Both the position numbers and the translations under genes were made by a program. This document shows, piece after piece, positions 8,638 to 18,297 of a stretch of 64,000 nt of DNA (positions within the stretch are counted from its first letter, which is position 1; each line of letters begins with the position of its first letter). The notes beneath the pieces are model-generated. The model saw only the letters and a program-made list of their open reading frames with translations. It searched no databases and was not told where the DNA came from. The DNA is from Candidatus Litorirhabdus singularis (GTDB lineage Bacteria > Pseudomonadota > Gammaproteobacteria > Pseudomonadales > Halieaceae). The DNA is taken from positions 1-64,000 of the forward strand of contig NZ_SHNN01000006.1 in assembly GCF_026262625.1 (NCBI RefSeq). The letters run 5' to 3'.

Positions 8638-11214
8638 TCAGCCAACCTCAAACACCACCCGCTCGCCATCAAGCCTACCTCGGATAACTTCACCCGGAGC
8701 AAACTTACCGGCCAGTATGTCCTGCGCCAGCGGGTTTTCCAGCTCCTGCTGAATAGCACGCTTCAGTGGACGCGCTCCGTACACCGGATCAAAACCAACT
8801 TCAACCAGTCTATCGATCGTGGCGTCATCCAACTCCAGGCTTAGCTCGCGCTCGGCCAAGCGCTTACGCAGATCATCCAGCTGAATATCGGCGATGTTGC
8901 GAATGTGCTCTTTACCCAGCGGGTGAAACACTACCGACTCGTCGATCCGGTTAATAAACTCCGGTCGAAAGTGATTACCTACCACACCCATTACAGACTT
9001 TTTCATCACTGCGTAATCACTCTCAGACGCCAGTTCCTGAATCAGATCCGAACCAAGGTTCGAGGTCATCACAATCACCGTATTACGAAAGTCTACGGTA
9101 CGACCATGACCGTCGGTTAAACGCCCATCCTCCAATACCTGCAACAGAATATTGAAAACATCCGGATGCGCTTTCTCCACCTCATCGAGTAACAACAGCG
9201 AATAAGGACGGCGGCGCACGGCTTCCGTCAAATAGCCTCCCTCTTCATAGCCCACATATCCAGGCGGAGCTCCAATCAAACGGGACACCGAATGCTTTTC
9301 CATGAATTCCGACATATCTACCCGCACCATGGCCTGCTCACTATCATAGAGAAACGCTGCCAATGCCTTACACAACTCGGTTTTACCCACTCCGGTGGGC
9401 CCCAGAAAAAGAAACGATCCGTTGGGACGATTGGGATCGGACAGCCCAGCGCGCGAACGCCTGACGGCATTGGAAACTGCGGTAACCGCCTCTGCCTGCC
9501 CCACCACGCGCGCCTGCAACGCTACTTCCATACGCAGCAGCTTTTCCCTATCACCTTCCAGCATCTTGGAAATTGGAATACCGGTCCAGGCCGATACGAC
9601 TTCGGCCACTTCTTCCTCGGTCACTTTATTACGCAGCAGGGTTTTCTCGGTGGTGTCGGCTTCATCGGCCAACTGCAACTGTTTCTCCAGATCGGGAATC
9701 ACTCCGTACTGAAGCTCGGACATACGCGTGAGATCACTGGCACGGTGCGCCGCCTCCAATTCCATACGCGCCTGTTCCAGCTCACTCTTGATCTGGGCAG
9801 CACCCTGCACGGTTGCTTTCTCGGCTTTCCAGACCTCATCCAGGTCCGCATACTCCCGCGACACTTGCTCGATATCCTCGTTCAGTTTATCCACCTGCTT
9901 TTGCGCAGCCGGGTCAGTGTCCTTTTTAACCGCCTCACGCTCAATCTTGAGCTGTATAAGGCGCCGCTCCAGCCGATCCATAGACTCTGGTTTGGAATCA
10001 ATTTCCATTCGAATCCGACTCGCCGCTTCGTCGATCAGGTCAATCGCCTTATCCGGTAGCTTGCGCTCTGTGATATAGCGCTGCGACAATTTTGCCGCCG
10101 CAATGATCGCGCTGTCAGTAATATCTACCCCGTGGTGAACTTCATAGCGCTCCTTGAGCCCACGCAATATGGCAATGGTGTCCTCTTCATTCGGTTCGTC
10201 TACCAATACCTTCTGGAAGCGGCGCTCCAGGGCAGCATCCTTCTCTACATATTGGCGATATTCGTCTAAAGTGGTCGCCCCCACACAATGCAGTTCACCC
10301 CTTGCCAAAGCAGGCTTAAGCATATTGCCGGCGTCCATAGAACCCTCAGCCTTACCCGCACCAACCATGGTATGCAGTTCGTCAATAAACAGAATAATTT
10401 GACCTTCCTGCTTGGTCAGCGCATTTAGAACAGCCTTCAGACGCTCCTCAAACTCGCCGCGAAACTTGGCACCAGCCAACAGCGAGCCAAGGTCGAGTGA
10501 CAATATACGCTTGCCACGCAGTCCCTCGGGAACTTCACCGTTAATCACGCGCTGAGCCAAACCTTCAATAATCGCGGTCTTACCCACACCAGGCTCCCCG
10601 ATCAGCACCGGATTGTTTTTGGTACGGCGCTGCAGCACCTGAATGGTTCTGCGAATCTCATCGTCGCGCCCAATGACCGGATCCAGCTTACCCTGCTCCG
10701 CCCGCTCAGTAAGATCAATGGTGTACTTCTCTAGTGCCTGACGGGACTCTTCGGCGTCAGGGTTATTCACAGCTTCGCCACCGCGAACCTCTTCGATAGC
10801 AGTCTCAAGTAGCGCCACGGTAAGGCCGGCATCCTGTAACAGCGAGGCGGCCGGGCTCTTGCCCTGCACTATCGCCAGCAAACACAGTTCACTGGATATA
10901 TAGTCGTCAGAGCGCTGCTGAGACAGTTTATCAGCCTGGTTGAGGACCCGCCCCAAATCAGCCGAAGCATGTACTTCAGCCTCCCCGCCACTCACCTTGG
11001 GCAAACCTTCGACGGCAGCTTCAGTCTTACTCTGCAGGCTTGGCACATCCACACCCGCCTTGCTGAGCAAGGGTCCACAGGTGCCTCCGCGCTGACTTAA
11101 GAGCGCCAACAGTAGATGTATTGGTTCAATAAAATTGTGGTCTCGCCCTACGGCAAGGGACTGCGCTTCAGCCAATGCTTGCTGCAGCGAGTTGGTCAGT
11201 TTATCCATTCTCAT
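8638..11214 (-). CDS. clpB: ClpB disaggregase
   Basis: The 858-residue AAA+ chaperone dissolves protein aggregates together with DnaK. It has the N-terminal Clp repeat domain, a first AAA module with Walker A GEPGVGKT, the coiled-coil M-domain (about 400-530) that distinguishes ClpB from ClpA/ClpC, and a second AAA module with GPTGVGKT. The start [14 protein letters not shown] at 11214 matches the E. coli N-terminus and has GAAGGAGA upstream; an earlier in-frame start adds nine residues without support. A consensus sigma-32 promoter lies 50 bases upstream. Gene order clpB-pgeF-rluD-bamD is as in Pseudomonas. Confidence 0.97.
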   Translation of the reverse strand: MRMDKLTNSLQQALAEAQSLAVGRDHNFIEPIHLLLALLSQRGGTCGPLLSKAGVDVPSLQSKTEAAVEGLPKVSGGEAEVHASADLGRVLNQADKLSQQRSDDYISSELCLLAIVQGKSPAASLLQDAGLTVALLETAIEEVRGGEAVNNPDAEESRQALEKYTIDLTERAEQGKLDPVIGRDDEIRRTIQVLQRRTKNNPVLIGEPGVGKTAIIEGLAQRVINGEVPEGLRGKRILSLDLGSLLAGAKFRGEFEERLKAVLNALTKQEGQIILFIDELHTMVGAGKAEGSMDAGNMLKPALARGELHCVGATTLDEYRQYVEKDAALERRFQKVLVDEPNEEDTIAILRGLKERYEVHHGVDITDSAIIAAAKLSQRYITERKLPDKAIDLIDEAASRIRMEIDSKPESMDRLERRLIQLKIEREAVKKDTDPAAQKQVDKLNEDIEQVSREYADLDEVWKAEKATVQGAAQIKSELEQARMELEAAHRASDLTRMSELQYGVIPDLEKQLQLADEADTTEKTLLRNKVTEEEVAEVVSAWTGIPISKMLEGDREKLLRMEVALQARVVGQAEAVTAVSNAVRRSRAGLSDPNRPNGSFLFLGPTGVGKTELCKALAAFLYDSEQAMVRVDMSEFMEKHSVSRLIGAPPGYVGYEEGGYLTEAVRRRPYSLLLLDEVEKAHPDVFNILLQVLEDGRLTDGHGRTVDFRNTVIVMTSNLGSDLIQELASESDYAVMKKSVMGVVGNHFRPEFINRIDESVVFHPLGKEHIRNIADIQLDDLRKRLAERELSLELDDATIDRLVEVGFDPVYGARPLKRAIQQELENPLAQDILAGKFAPGEVIRGRLDGERVVFEVG

Positions 11215-11264
11215 TTTGCATTCTCCTTCGGCGACTTCCATCGAAGCCCTTCACTTGAGTCTAT

Positions 11265-11292
11265 ATATGGGGTCGATAAACCCTGTTTCAAG
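11265..11292 (-). promoter_or_regulatory. Sigma-32 heat-shock promoter of clpB
   Basis: On the minus strand CTTGAAA (11292-11286), a 13-base spacer and CCCCATAT (11272-11265) match the sigma-32 consensus CTTGAAA-N11-16-CCCCATnT at every defined position. It points at clpB, whose start is 50 bases downstream. Confidence 0.88.
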
Positions 11293-11309
11293 TGTGGAGA
11301 TAGCGCCTG

Positions 11310-11981
11310 TTAGAGCTGATAAATAATCGATTGCATGCGCTGGCTAGCGCCGTCGCGCCGATAAGAATAAAACTGCTCGGGGGCACCGTAAGTGCAATAG
11401 GCACCGCCGTAAACGGACCCGGCACCGCATTGGTCAAGGCGGATGCGTGCTAGTTGATAGAGGTCAGCAAAATATTTTTCGGCGGCCCCGGGCAGGAAAC
11501 AATCACTTGTTGCAGCGGTGTCTCCAATGGCCTGGTCAAGAAACTGCTCACGTACTTCAGCGCCTACTTCAAAATGGGCCTGGCTGATAGCCGGACCAAG
11601 CCAAACCATTAGCTCGGAATTTGGTGATTTCATCGCCGCCAGCGTTGTCTCGATAATCCCAGCACAGAGGCCGCGCCAACCGGCATGTACAGCCGCAATT
11701 TCAGTACCTTGCAGGTTACATATCAACAGCGGCAAACAATCTGCGGTCACCACCCGACATGCCACGTCGACAACGTCGCTGATACAGGCATCTGCCGATA
11801 CTTCAGGGCACCATTCGCCAGCGCTAATCACGCCGGTCCCATGCACTTGCTGTAACTCCAAAACCGCTTTGCGCGCTCCCGTCAGCTCCGCCAATGAAGT
11901 GAACTGATCCTGTGGCCGAGTGGTGGTAAATGCCCTGACACCGGCGGGCGCCGGCCAGTCAGCCTCAATAAGCTGGGCCAT
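11310..11981 (-). CDS. pgeF: PgeF-type purine nucleoside phosphorylase/laccase-domain protein (YfiH family)
   Basis: The 223-residue protein has the YfiH/Cu-oxidase_4 fold: GTGVI early, RVVTADCLPLLI (about residue 80) with the metal-site cysteine, and AVHAGWRGL (about 105) with the metal-site histidine. Members act as purine nucleoside phosphorylases or adenosine deaminases, and PgeF of E. coli edits wrongly built peptidoglycan precursors. The start MAQLIEADWPAPAGV at 11981 lies 17 bases inside the rluD end and has GGTGG upstream; longer starts within rluD are less likely. Operon with rluD. Confidence 0.88.
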   Translation of the reverse strand: MAQLIEADWPAPAGVRAFTTTRPQDQFTSLAELTGARKAVLELQQVHGTGVISAGEWCPEVSADACISDVVDVACRVVTADCLPLLICNLQGTEIAAVHAGWRGLCAGIIETTLAAMKSPNSELMVWLGPAISQAHFEVGAEVREQFLDQAIGDTAATSDCFLPGAAEKYFADLYQLARIRLDQCGAGSVYGGAYCTYGAPEQFYSYRRDGASQRMQSIIYQL

Positions 11982-12939
11982 CAGGCACCACCGGGTCAAA
12001 ACGCCGCAGTAAACCCAGCAGCTCATCCATATCCGCCGGCAACGGCACCTCCCATTCGCAAAGTTCCTGCTGTTGCGGATGGATAAGACCTAACGCACGC
12101 GCATGCAATGCCTGCCGCGGGAAGCCTCGCAAACCGTCAATCAACGGTTGTTCTGCACCGCGTGGTATGCGCGGGCGGCCACCGTAGGTGGGGTCACCAA
12201 TGAGCGGGTAATGCTGATGAGCCATATGCACGCGTATCTGGTGCGTTCTACCGGTCTCAAGGCGCACCGAAATAGCGGTGTGGTGGCCAAAACGCTCCGC
12301 CACTCGATAATGGGTAATCGCTTCTTTACCGCCCGCCACCACCGCCATTTTCTTGCGATCCCGCGGGTGTCTCCCCAGCGGCACATCAATGCGACCACCC
12401 CCGGTCATGGCACCAATACATACGGCCATATACTCGCGTTTAACGGTGCGCTCAGACAGCTGTCGCACCAGGTCAGCATGCGCCGTCAAGGATCGCGCTA
12501 CCACCATAAGTCCGGAGGTGTCTTTATCCAGCCGATGCACAACACCGGCACGGGGTAAGTTGACCAGCTCCGGGTAATAAGACAACAACGCGTTTACCAG
12601 GGTGCCGGACCGATGCCCGACTGCCGGGTGCACCACCAGCCCTGCCTGCTTATTGACCACCAGAATACTGGCGTCTTCATAAACGATATCCAACTTGATC
12701 GACTCAGGCAGCCAGCTGACTTCGGCCTCTAACTCAGCGAGTAGCTCCAATACAGCGCCCTCCCGCACTTTATCGCGCGGCCGCACCTGTTCGCCGTCGC
12801 AGCTGAGCGCACCACTGCGAATCCACTCCTGTAGCCGCGACCTCGAGTAATCGGGAAACAATTCTGCCGCCGCCTGGTCCAACCTCAGCCCATGTTGCTC
12901 GGGTGCAACAACTGCACTTGCCTGAATAGTCTCCGCCAT
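11965..12939 (-). CDS. rluD: 23S rRNA pseudouridine synthase RluD
   Basis: The 324-residue enzyme has an N-terminal S4-like RNA-binding domain (about 18-75) and a RluA-type catalytic domain with the HRLDKDTSGLMV motif carrying the catalytic aspartate near residue 140. RluD makes the pseudouridines of 23S helix 69 (1911, 1915, 1917), important for ribosome assembly. Its neighbour bamD is divergent and pgeF overlaps its end; this order is conserved widely in gammaproteobacteria and separates it from RluA and RluC. Confidence 0.94.
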   Translation of the reverse strand: MAETIQASAVVAPEQHGLRLDQAAAELFPDYSRSRLQEWIRSGALSCDGEQVRPRDKVREGAVLELLAELEAEVSWLPESIKLDIVYEDASILVVNKQAGLVVHPAVGHRSGTLVNALLSYYPELVNLPRAGVVHRLDKDTSGLMVVARSLTAHADLVRQLSERTVKREYMAVCIGAMTGGGRIDVPLGRHPRDRKKMAVVAGGKEAITHYRVAERFGHHTAISVRLETGRTHQIRVHMAHQHYPLIGDPTYGGRPRIPRGAEQPLIDGLRGFPRQALHARALGLIHPQQQELCEWEVPLPADMDELLGLLRRFDPVVPDGPAY

Positions 12940-13019
12940 GGCTTCAGCTATGATCCTGTGTTTAAATAGCGGCCTTTAATGGCCCCAATTGGGTATATTA
13001 GCACGTCCACGGAAACTCC

Positions 13020-13910
13020 ATGCCCCAGCTCAAAATCCTAATCTTTGGTCTGCTCGCGCTGCTACTGACAGCTTGTTCAAGCAACGATGAGCTGAACCTG
13101 CCACCAGGCGCCAGCTCCTCTGAGGCCGAACTATACCAGACTGCGCAGCGTTATCTGCGCGGCGGCAACTATGAGTTGGCGGTACAGAGTTTACAGCTAC
13201 TGGAATCACGTTTTCCCTTCGGACGCTACGCTGAGCAGGCGCAGCTGGAGCTAATTTACGCCCACTACAACAACTACGAACATGAAGCGGCAATCGAGGC
13301 GGCTAATCGTTTCATAAGATTGCATCCTCAACACCCCAATGTCGATTATGCCTTTTATATGAAAGGCCTCGCCTCCTACACACTGGACCAGGGCTTTCTC
13401 GATCGTTTTATACCCAGCGACAAAACCAAGCGCGATACCGGTCATGCCCGCACGTCTTTCGCCGAATTTGCCCAGCTGTTGGCCCGCTATCCAGACAGCT
13501 CGTATGCCGCCGATGCCAAAGCACGGATGGTGCACCTACGCAACTTGCTGGCGCGCAACGAAATCAATATTGCCAACTACTACTTCAAGCGCGGTGCCTA
13601 TCTGGCAGCGACCAATCGTGGTCGCTTCGTAGTAGAGAACTTTCAGCAGACACCTGCTGTAGCCGATGGGTTGGCGGTAATGGTGCAGGGTTATACCCTG
13701 ATGGGGCTGAGTGAGCTGGCCGACAATTCACTGGCCGTGCTGGCCCTGAACTATCCAGAGCACTCATCGCTGGACGACAATGGCAACTTTATTAGTAACT
13801 ACACAGCGGAAGGGCCACAGCGCTCTATCATCAACCGCTTGACGCTGGGACTCGTCAGCCAGCCCAAACCACCAGAGTTTGATAACCGTCCAGAAGACGC
13901 CGGCTACTAG
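13020..13910 (+). CDS. bamD: BamD outer-membrane assembly lipoprotein
   Basis: The 296-residue protein starts with a lipoprotein signal peptide ending in the lipobox LLTAC (Cys at about residue 19), followed by TPR-like repeats ([22 protein letters not shown], then [16 protein letters not shown]). BamD is the essential lipoprotein of the BAM complex that inserts beta-barrel proteins in the outer membrane. Length is slightly above the 245 of E. coli because of a C-terminal extension similar to the pseudomonad ComL form. Divergent from rluD. Confidence 0.95.
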   Translation: MPQLKILIFGLLALLLTACSSNDELNLPPGASSSEAELYQTAQRYLRGGNYELAVQSLQLLESRFPFGRYAEQAQLELIYAHYNNYEHEAAIEAANRFIRLHPQHPNVDYAFYMKGLASYTLDQGFLDRFIPSDKTKRDTGHARTSFAEFAQLLARYPDSSYAADAKARMVHLRNLLARNEINIANYYFKRGAYLAATNRGRFVVENFQQTPAVADGLAVMVQGYTLMGLSELADNSLAVLALNYPEHSSLDDNGNFISNYTAEGPQRSIINRLTLGLVSQPKPPEFDNRPEDAGY

Positions 13911-14133
13911 GCCAACGCGGCTCGCCGATTCCACAGGCTGCGGGAATCAGAGAAAGCTCCCAAAAATCGGCCTGAATGATGCCGACACAGGCTAAATCGA
14001 GCCAGCTCAGTCAGTGTATTGTCCGAACTAGGTGCATATTCGCAAAGAATCTGTGACCTCTGTGAAGCTCACACAGATGCAACCACTGCTGGGTTGCGAG
14101 TAAACTAGGGGTCAACAAGGAGAACAGCATCTG

Positions 14134-15768
14134 ATGAACAAGGCGCAAGCACCGGCTTCGACACCTGGCGTGCCCAAAGAACCACCTGCTGATATGCAGA
14201 ACGCTACCCTGTTCAGGATTTATATCGGCTACCGCGCCCTGCTGTCTATTGTATTGTTACTGGGCCTGATCAACGACGATACGCGTCAGGTGGTTGGGGT
14301 ACTCAACCCTGAACTCTATTTCAACGTTGCTATAAGTTATCTGATCATCAACATGCTGCTGTTAACGCTGTCGCGCTCAGCGTTTGCCAGCAATCAAGCG
14401 TTCCTGTTCGTGGTGTTTTTTGTCGATATCCTGGCGATAGTTATGCTCTCGGATGCCAGCGGCGGCATGGCCAGTGGTCTACCGATACTGTTAATGATCA
14501 CTGTAGCTGCCAGTGCCATTATTATCGGCAATGGGAGTATTGCTACGCTAATCGCCGCACTGAGCGTTATTGCCCTGCTCGCCGATACCCTGCGCCTGAT
14601 CAACGAGCAGGTACTGGAACTCAATAGTCTATTTCCTGCTGGCCTGCTGGGCATGCTCATTTTCACCGTTTCACTCCTAATTCAAGCGGTTGCCCGCAGG
14701 GTCGGCAAAGCAGAAGCTCTCGCCCGTAAACGAGCCGCTGACCTATACAATCTGCAACGCCTCAATGAACAGATTGTGCAGCACATGCAAACCGGCATTC
14801 TACTGGTTTACGCTGATGACAGAGTACGCCTTATGAATCAGGCCGCCAGCCGACTACTAGCCCCAGAGCAGCCTCAACCGATGCAACAGGGGCGTGATTT
14901 ACAAACCTACAATAGCGAGGTCTATGAGCAATTTCACCAATGGCGCAACACCAAGCAACATCAACCGCGACCTATCAGTATTGGCGAGGATGACAATAAG
15001 ATTGTCGCTCACTTTCGTACCTTGAAGGGGGAAGATAGTTCTCAAACCCTGGTCTTTATCGAGGACTACACGCCCGTAACCCAGTACGCCCAATCTTTGA
15101 AGTTAGCTTCTCTGGGGAGACTCACAGCCAGTATCGCCCATGAAATACGCAACCCACTGGGCGCAGTTAGTCACGCCGCGCAACTGCTGGGTGAGTCAGA
15201 TGAACTTAACGAGCCCGATCAGCGACTTTCTGAAATTATCCAGCAGCACACCCAACGCATGAACTCGATAATCGAAAGCGTCATGCAGATTAGCCGCAGG
15301 CAACCACCCCAGCCGAAGGAACTCAAACTGAATCGCTGGATCAAGAATTTTGTGGAGGAATACAAAGCCACCATTAATTTTGAAGCTGATATTCAGATAG
15401 AACCCAGTACTGAGGAAATCAACGTACGTTTCGATGCTGACAATTTACAGAGGGTGATGAACAATTTGCTAGATAACGCGCTTCGGCACAGCGAATTGAA
15501 GACGGGTAAAGCGACAGCGGCGATAGCCGTCAGCATAGAAACCCCTACCTCCAAGGCGCATATTGATGTGATTGATCAAGGCGAAGGTATTGCCGCCAGC
15601 GAGCAGGCAAAATTGTTCGAACCGTTTTATACTACCGTGGTCAAAGGCACCGGTCTCGGACTCTATTTATGCAAAGAACTCTGCGAGATCAACCAGGCCT
15701 CGCTTACTTATCGTCGCACCGGCACCGGCGCAAGCTGTTTCCGCGTCCTTATGACACGCCACTCCTGA
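14134..15768 (+). CDS. pilS: PilS sensor histidine kinase for type IV pili
   Basis: This 544-residue kinase has about six membrane segments in the first 190 residues, a PAS-like linker (about 205-320), the phosphoacceptor box ASIAHEIRNPLG with His336, and a C-terminal ATPase domain with N-box NLLDNALRH, DQGEGI and GTGLGLYL. PilS in P. aeruginosa senses pilin in the membrane and phosphorylates PilR to control pilA. It starts after AAGGAGA and is followed by pilR after 13 bases, so they form one operon. The pilS-pilR position after bamD is the Pseudomonas order. Confidence 0.95.
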   Translation: MNKAQAPASTPGVPKEPPADMQNATLFRIYIGYRALLSIVLLLGLINDDTRQVVGVLNPELYFNVAISYLIINMLLLTLSRSAFASNQAFLFVVFFVDILAIVMLSDASGGMASGLPILLMITVAASAIIIGNGSIATLIAALSVIALLADTLRLINEQVLELNSLFPAGLLGMLIFTVSLLIQAVARRVGKAEALARKRAADLYNLQRLNEQIVQHMQTGILLVYADDRVRLMNQAASRLLAPEQPQPMQQGRDLQTYNSEVYEQFHQWRNTKQHQPRPISIGEDDNKIVAHFRTLKGEDSSQTLVFIEDYTPVTQYAQSLKLASLGRLTASIAHEIRNPLGAVSHAAQLLGESDELNEPDQRLSEIIQQHTQRMNSIIESVMQISRRQPPQPKELKLNRWIKNFVEEYKATINFEADIQIEPSTEEINVRFDADNLQRVMNNLLDNALRHSELKTGKATAAIAVSIETPTSKAHIDVIDQGEGIAASEQAKLFEPFYTTVVKGTGLGLYLCKELCEINQASLTYRRTGTGASCFRVLMTRHS

Positions 15769-15781
15769 TGGATATCCCAGT

Positions 15782-17146
15782 ATGAGCACACAAACCGTCC
15801 TTATCGTGGATGACGAGCCAGACATTCGTGAACTGTTGGATATCACACTGAGCCGAATGGGCCTCACCACTTTAAGTGCTGCTGACCTGGGAGAAGCCAG
15901 AGGCTTTCTGGACGGCGGCAACCCGCCTGACCTGTGTCTGACTGATATGAAACTGCCCGATGGTAACGGAATCAGTCTGGTCGAGCATATTCAAGAAAGC
16001 CACCCCAATATGCCAGTGGCCATGATTACCGCCCACGGCAGTGTCGATACCGCCATAACCGCTCTGAAGGCCGGCGCTTTCGATTTTATTAGCAAGCCCA
16101 TAGAGCTTGAGCGGTTGCGCAATCTGGTGACCACCGCGCTCAAGTTAGATCACTCTGAGGATCAGGTTGCCTACTCTGCACACAGTGCATTGATCGGTAA
16201 GACTCCAGCCATAGAAAAACTACGTCAGGCCATTGTCAAACTGGCCCGCAGTCAGGCGCCTGTGTATATCAGCGGTGAATCTGGCAGTGGCAAGGAAATC
16301 GTCGCCCACCTCATCCATTCCCACGGTCCACTAAGCAGCGGGCCATTTATTCCGGTTAACTGTGGTGCAATACCACCAGAGCTAATGGAGAGCGAGTTTT
16401 TTGGTCACGTTAAAGGCAGCTTTACCGGGGCCACAGAAAATAAACCAGGGCTGTTCCGAGCCGCTCATGGAGGCACGCTGTTCCTGGACGAGGTCGCTGA
16501 CTTACCGCTTGCCATGCAGGTCAAGTTATTGCGCGCAATTCAGGAAAAAGCCGTGCGCCCAGTGGGTGGTAACGAGGAGATCCCCATCGACGTGCGCATA
16601 CTTAGCGCCACCCACAAGGACCTCGCTGAAGAAGTTGAGGAGGGGCGCTTCCGTAACGACCTCTACTACCGCATCAATGTAATCGGTCTGGAAGTGCCAG
16701 GCCTGCGCGAAAGACCAGAGGATATTCCGTTGCTGGCTGATTTCTTCCTCAGCAAACTGGCCAAAGCCAACGGTGGTCAGCTTCGGCAACTGGATGCAAG
16801 CGCCTTGAGCGCCTTGACCCGCTATCAGTTCCCGGGCAATGTCAGACAGCTGGAAAATATTCTGGAACGCGCCTGCGCCATGTCCAGTGAAGATATTATT
16901 GTTACCGCAGATCTGTATTTACCGGCAGTCTCAAACCCAAAAATTCGCAAGGAGTCCAACTCCAATAGCTGGAACCCTGAAGAAGCGTTTGGAGATATGG
17001 AAGGCTATTTGGAGAATATGGAGCGCGAGATTCTTACCCGCGCCCTGGAGGAATCTCGCTGGAACAAGACATCGGCGGCCAAACTGCTGGGGATCAGTTT
17101 TCGCAGCCTGCGCTATCGCCTGAAAAAACTCGACCTGGACGATTAA
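15782..17146 (+). CDS. pilR: PilR sigma-54-dependent response regulator
   Basis: The 454-residue protein has a receiver domain (acidic D10/D11, phospho-site D55, K105), a sigma-54 AAA+ domain with Walker A GESGSGKE (165-172) and the sigma-54 contact loop GSFTGA (212-217), and a Fis-type HTH at the C-terminus (TSAAKLLGISFRSLRYRLKKL). The loop has Ser in place of the first Ala of GAFTGA, as I recall for Pseudomonas PilR too. PilR activates pilA from a sigma-54 promoter; pilA is not in the window. Confidence 0.95.
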   Translation: MSTQTVLIVDDEPDIRELLDITLSRMGLTTLSAADLGEARGFLDGGNPPDLCLTDMKLPDGNGISLVEHIQESHPNMPVAMITAHGSVDTAITALKAGAFDFISKPIELERLRNLVTTALKLDHSEDQVAYSAHSALIGKTPAIEKLRQAIVKLARSQAPVYISGESGSGKEIVAHLIHSHGPLSSGPFIPVNCGAIPPELMESEFFGHVKGSFTGATENKPGLFRAAHGGTLFLDEVADLPLAMQVKLLRAIQEKAVRPVGGNEEIPIDVRILSATHKDLAEEVEEGRFRNDLYYRINVIGLEVPGLRERPEDIPLLADFFLSKLAKANGGQLRQLDASALSALTRYQFPGNVRQLENILERACAMSSEDIIVTADLYLPAVSNPKIRKESNSNSWNPEEAFGDMEGYLENMEREILTRALEESRWNKTSAAKLLGISFRSLRYRLKKLDLDD

Positions 17147-17150
17147 TCGG

Positions 17151-17170
17151 AGCAGTGATTGACTGCTTTT
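17151..17170 (+). terminator. Terminator after pilR
   Basis: AGCAGT (17151-17156) and ACTGCT (17162-17167) form a short stem with a 5-base loop, directly followed by TTT. This is a weak intrinsic terminator just after the pilR stop codon; it would partly separate pilSR from the next pilin gene. Confidence 0.5.
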
Positions 17171-17247
17171 GATGCCTTAAACAGGCCTACTGTCTGCTAG
17201 CATAACAGCTCTCGTAACATAGAAGTTACGTACCCGGGGCAGTTCAC

Positions 17248-17793
17248 ATGGATGGTGGCGCGCAGGGGAAAACCTTGCTGGAACTGATTGCTGTGCTAGC
17301 AATTCTGTCGGTGTTGACGACAGTTGCAGCGCCAAAGCTTAATGCCAGTCGCGAATCAGCAGAGGCGCAGCAGTTCGGCCAACTGTTGACCCGGATGCTT
17401 ACTTTAGCCCGCAGAACCGCCGTTACCAGTGGCAAACGCACCACGCTTTGCCTGAGTGCGGACCAACAGCACTGCAGCAAGAGCTGGTCAGGAAGTACTA
17501 CCAGTATCCTCGTGTTTACCGATATTAACCAGAATCGTCAGCTAGATAGCAGCGATATCTTGCATCGCGCACAGTCACTGCAATTGACTTTGGGACACGG
17601 CCTCTGGCGGGGTTCACTAGGCAGAAAATATATGCGCTACAGGGTTGATGGCAGCGCCGTTGAATTTGGGCGCTATAGCTATTGCCCCTCTTCCAGAAAT
17701 CGCGCCAACTTCCGACAGATAGTCATCAATCATGCGGGCCGCGCCTACACCCACTACGATGACAATGGGCTGGTTACAGACTGCGCATGGTGA
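17248..17793 (+). CDS. FimT/GspH-type pseudopilin next to pilR
   Basis: The 181-residue protein has a very short leader ending in QG, then KTLLELIAVLAILSVL, the hydrophobic N-terminal helix of type IV pilins with Glu at +5, and a GspH/FimT body containing FTDINQNRQLDSSD, the D-x-N loop common in that family. It corresponds by position to fimT, which sits after pilR in Pseudomonas. It is odd in having Lys at +1, where mature pilins usually carry a methylated Phe or another hydrophobic residue. Four or more cysteines in the body suggest disulphides. FimT of related bacteria binds DNA for uptake; whether this one does is unknown. It is convergent with the main minor-pilin operon, 11 bases away. 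Confidence 0.78.
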   Translation: MDGGAQGKTLLELIAVLAILSVLTTVAAPKLNASRESAEAQQFGQLLTRMLTLARRTAVTSGKRTTLCLSADQQHCSKSWSGSTTSILVFTDINQNRQLDSSDILHRAQSLQLTLGHGLWRGSLGRKYMRYRVDGSAVEFGRYSYCPSSRNRANFRQIVINHAGRAYTHYDDNGLVTDCAW

Positions 17794-17804
17794 GCAATAG
17801 CACC

Positions 17805-18248
17805 CTACTTCCAACAGTACTCGGTGGCACCACCTGAGGAATTCAGCGATGTTTTGCGGCCCACATTATCCAACCTCAGTTGAGAACACTCGGTATCTCC
17901 TGACTGAGCGCCGGTAGCGGCCGCAGTAATCTGGTAACAACGAGCGATAGTACCACCGCCGCAGGCTGCGATGCTTAGGTTGTAATAGCCGTCGGAGCTT
18001 GTGGTACGACCAAGGTTCAAGCCCGAACCGCCCGATATTTCTGTGGTGTAAGTACTATTCTGTGCAAAAAACTTCTCCGACCGTGCACCCAGATCCAGCA
18101 ACGCAGATTTTCCATCCGCTCGCCGAGCTTTGGAAACACTGCTCTGGTAGGTAGGCAGTACCGCGGCCGCGAGAATACCCATAATGACCAGCACAATGAG
18201 CATTTCAATAATGGTAAAACCTGCTATTTTTCTATCCCCAAATTTCAT
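17805..18248 (-). CDS. pilE: PilE minor type IV pilin
   Basis: The 147-residue protein has the classic prepilin signal: a short basic leader, cleavage after Gly in AG|FTIIEMLIVLVIMGIL, Phe at +1 and Glu at +5. The body is short with a cysteine near the C-terminus (TEYCWK) and another in ECSQLRL that likely close the D-loop. By position, last in the fimU-pilV-pilW-pilX-pilY1 run, it is PilE, a minor pilin needed for pilus assembly in Pseudomonas. It could be mistaken for a PilA major pilin, but PilA is normally encoded beside pilBCD. Confidence 0.88.
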   Translation of the reverse strand: MKFGDRKIAGFTIIEMLIVLVIMGILAAAVLPTYQSSVSKARRADGKSALLDLGARSEKFFAQNSTYTTEISGGSGLNLGRTTSSDGYYNLSIAACGGGTIARCYQITAAATGAQSGDTECSQLRLDNVGRKTSLNSSGGATEYCWK

Positions 18249-18297
18249 CTCAATCTATCCCATTTTTGTACCAAAAAGTTTCCTAAACCGTCCCGGC

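Noticed and set aside
9292-10059. 255-codon frame antisense to clpB
   Set aside because: Shadow of clpB; no ribosome site or domain.
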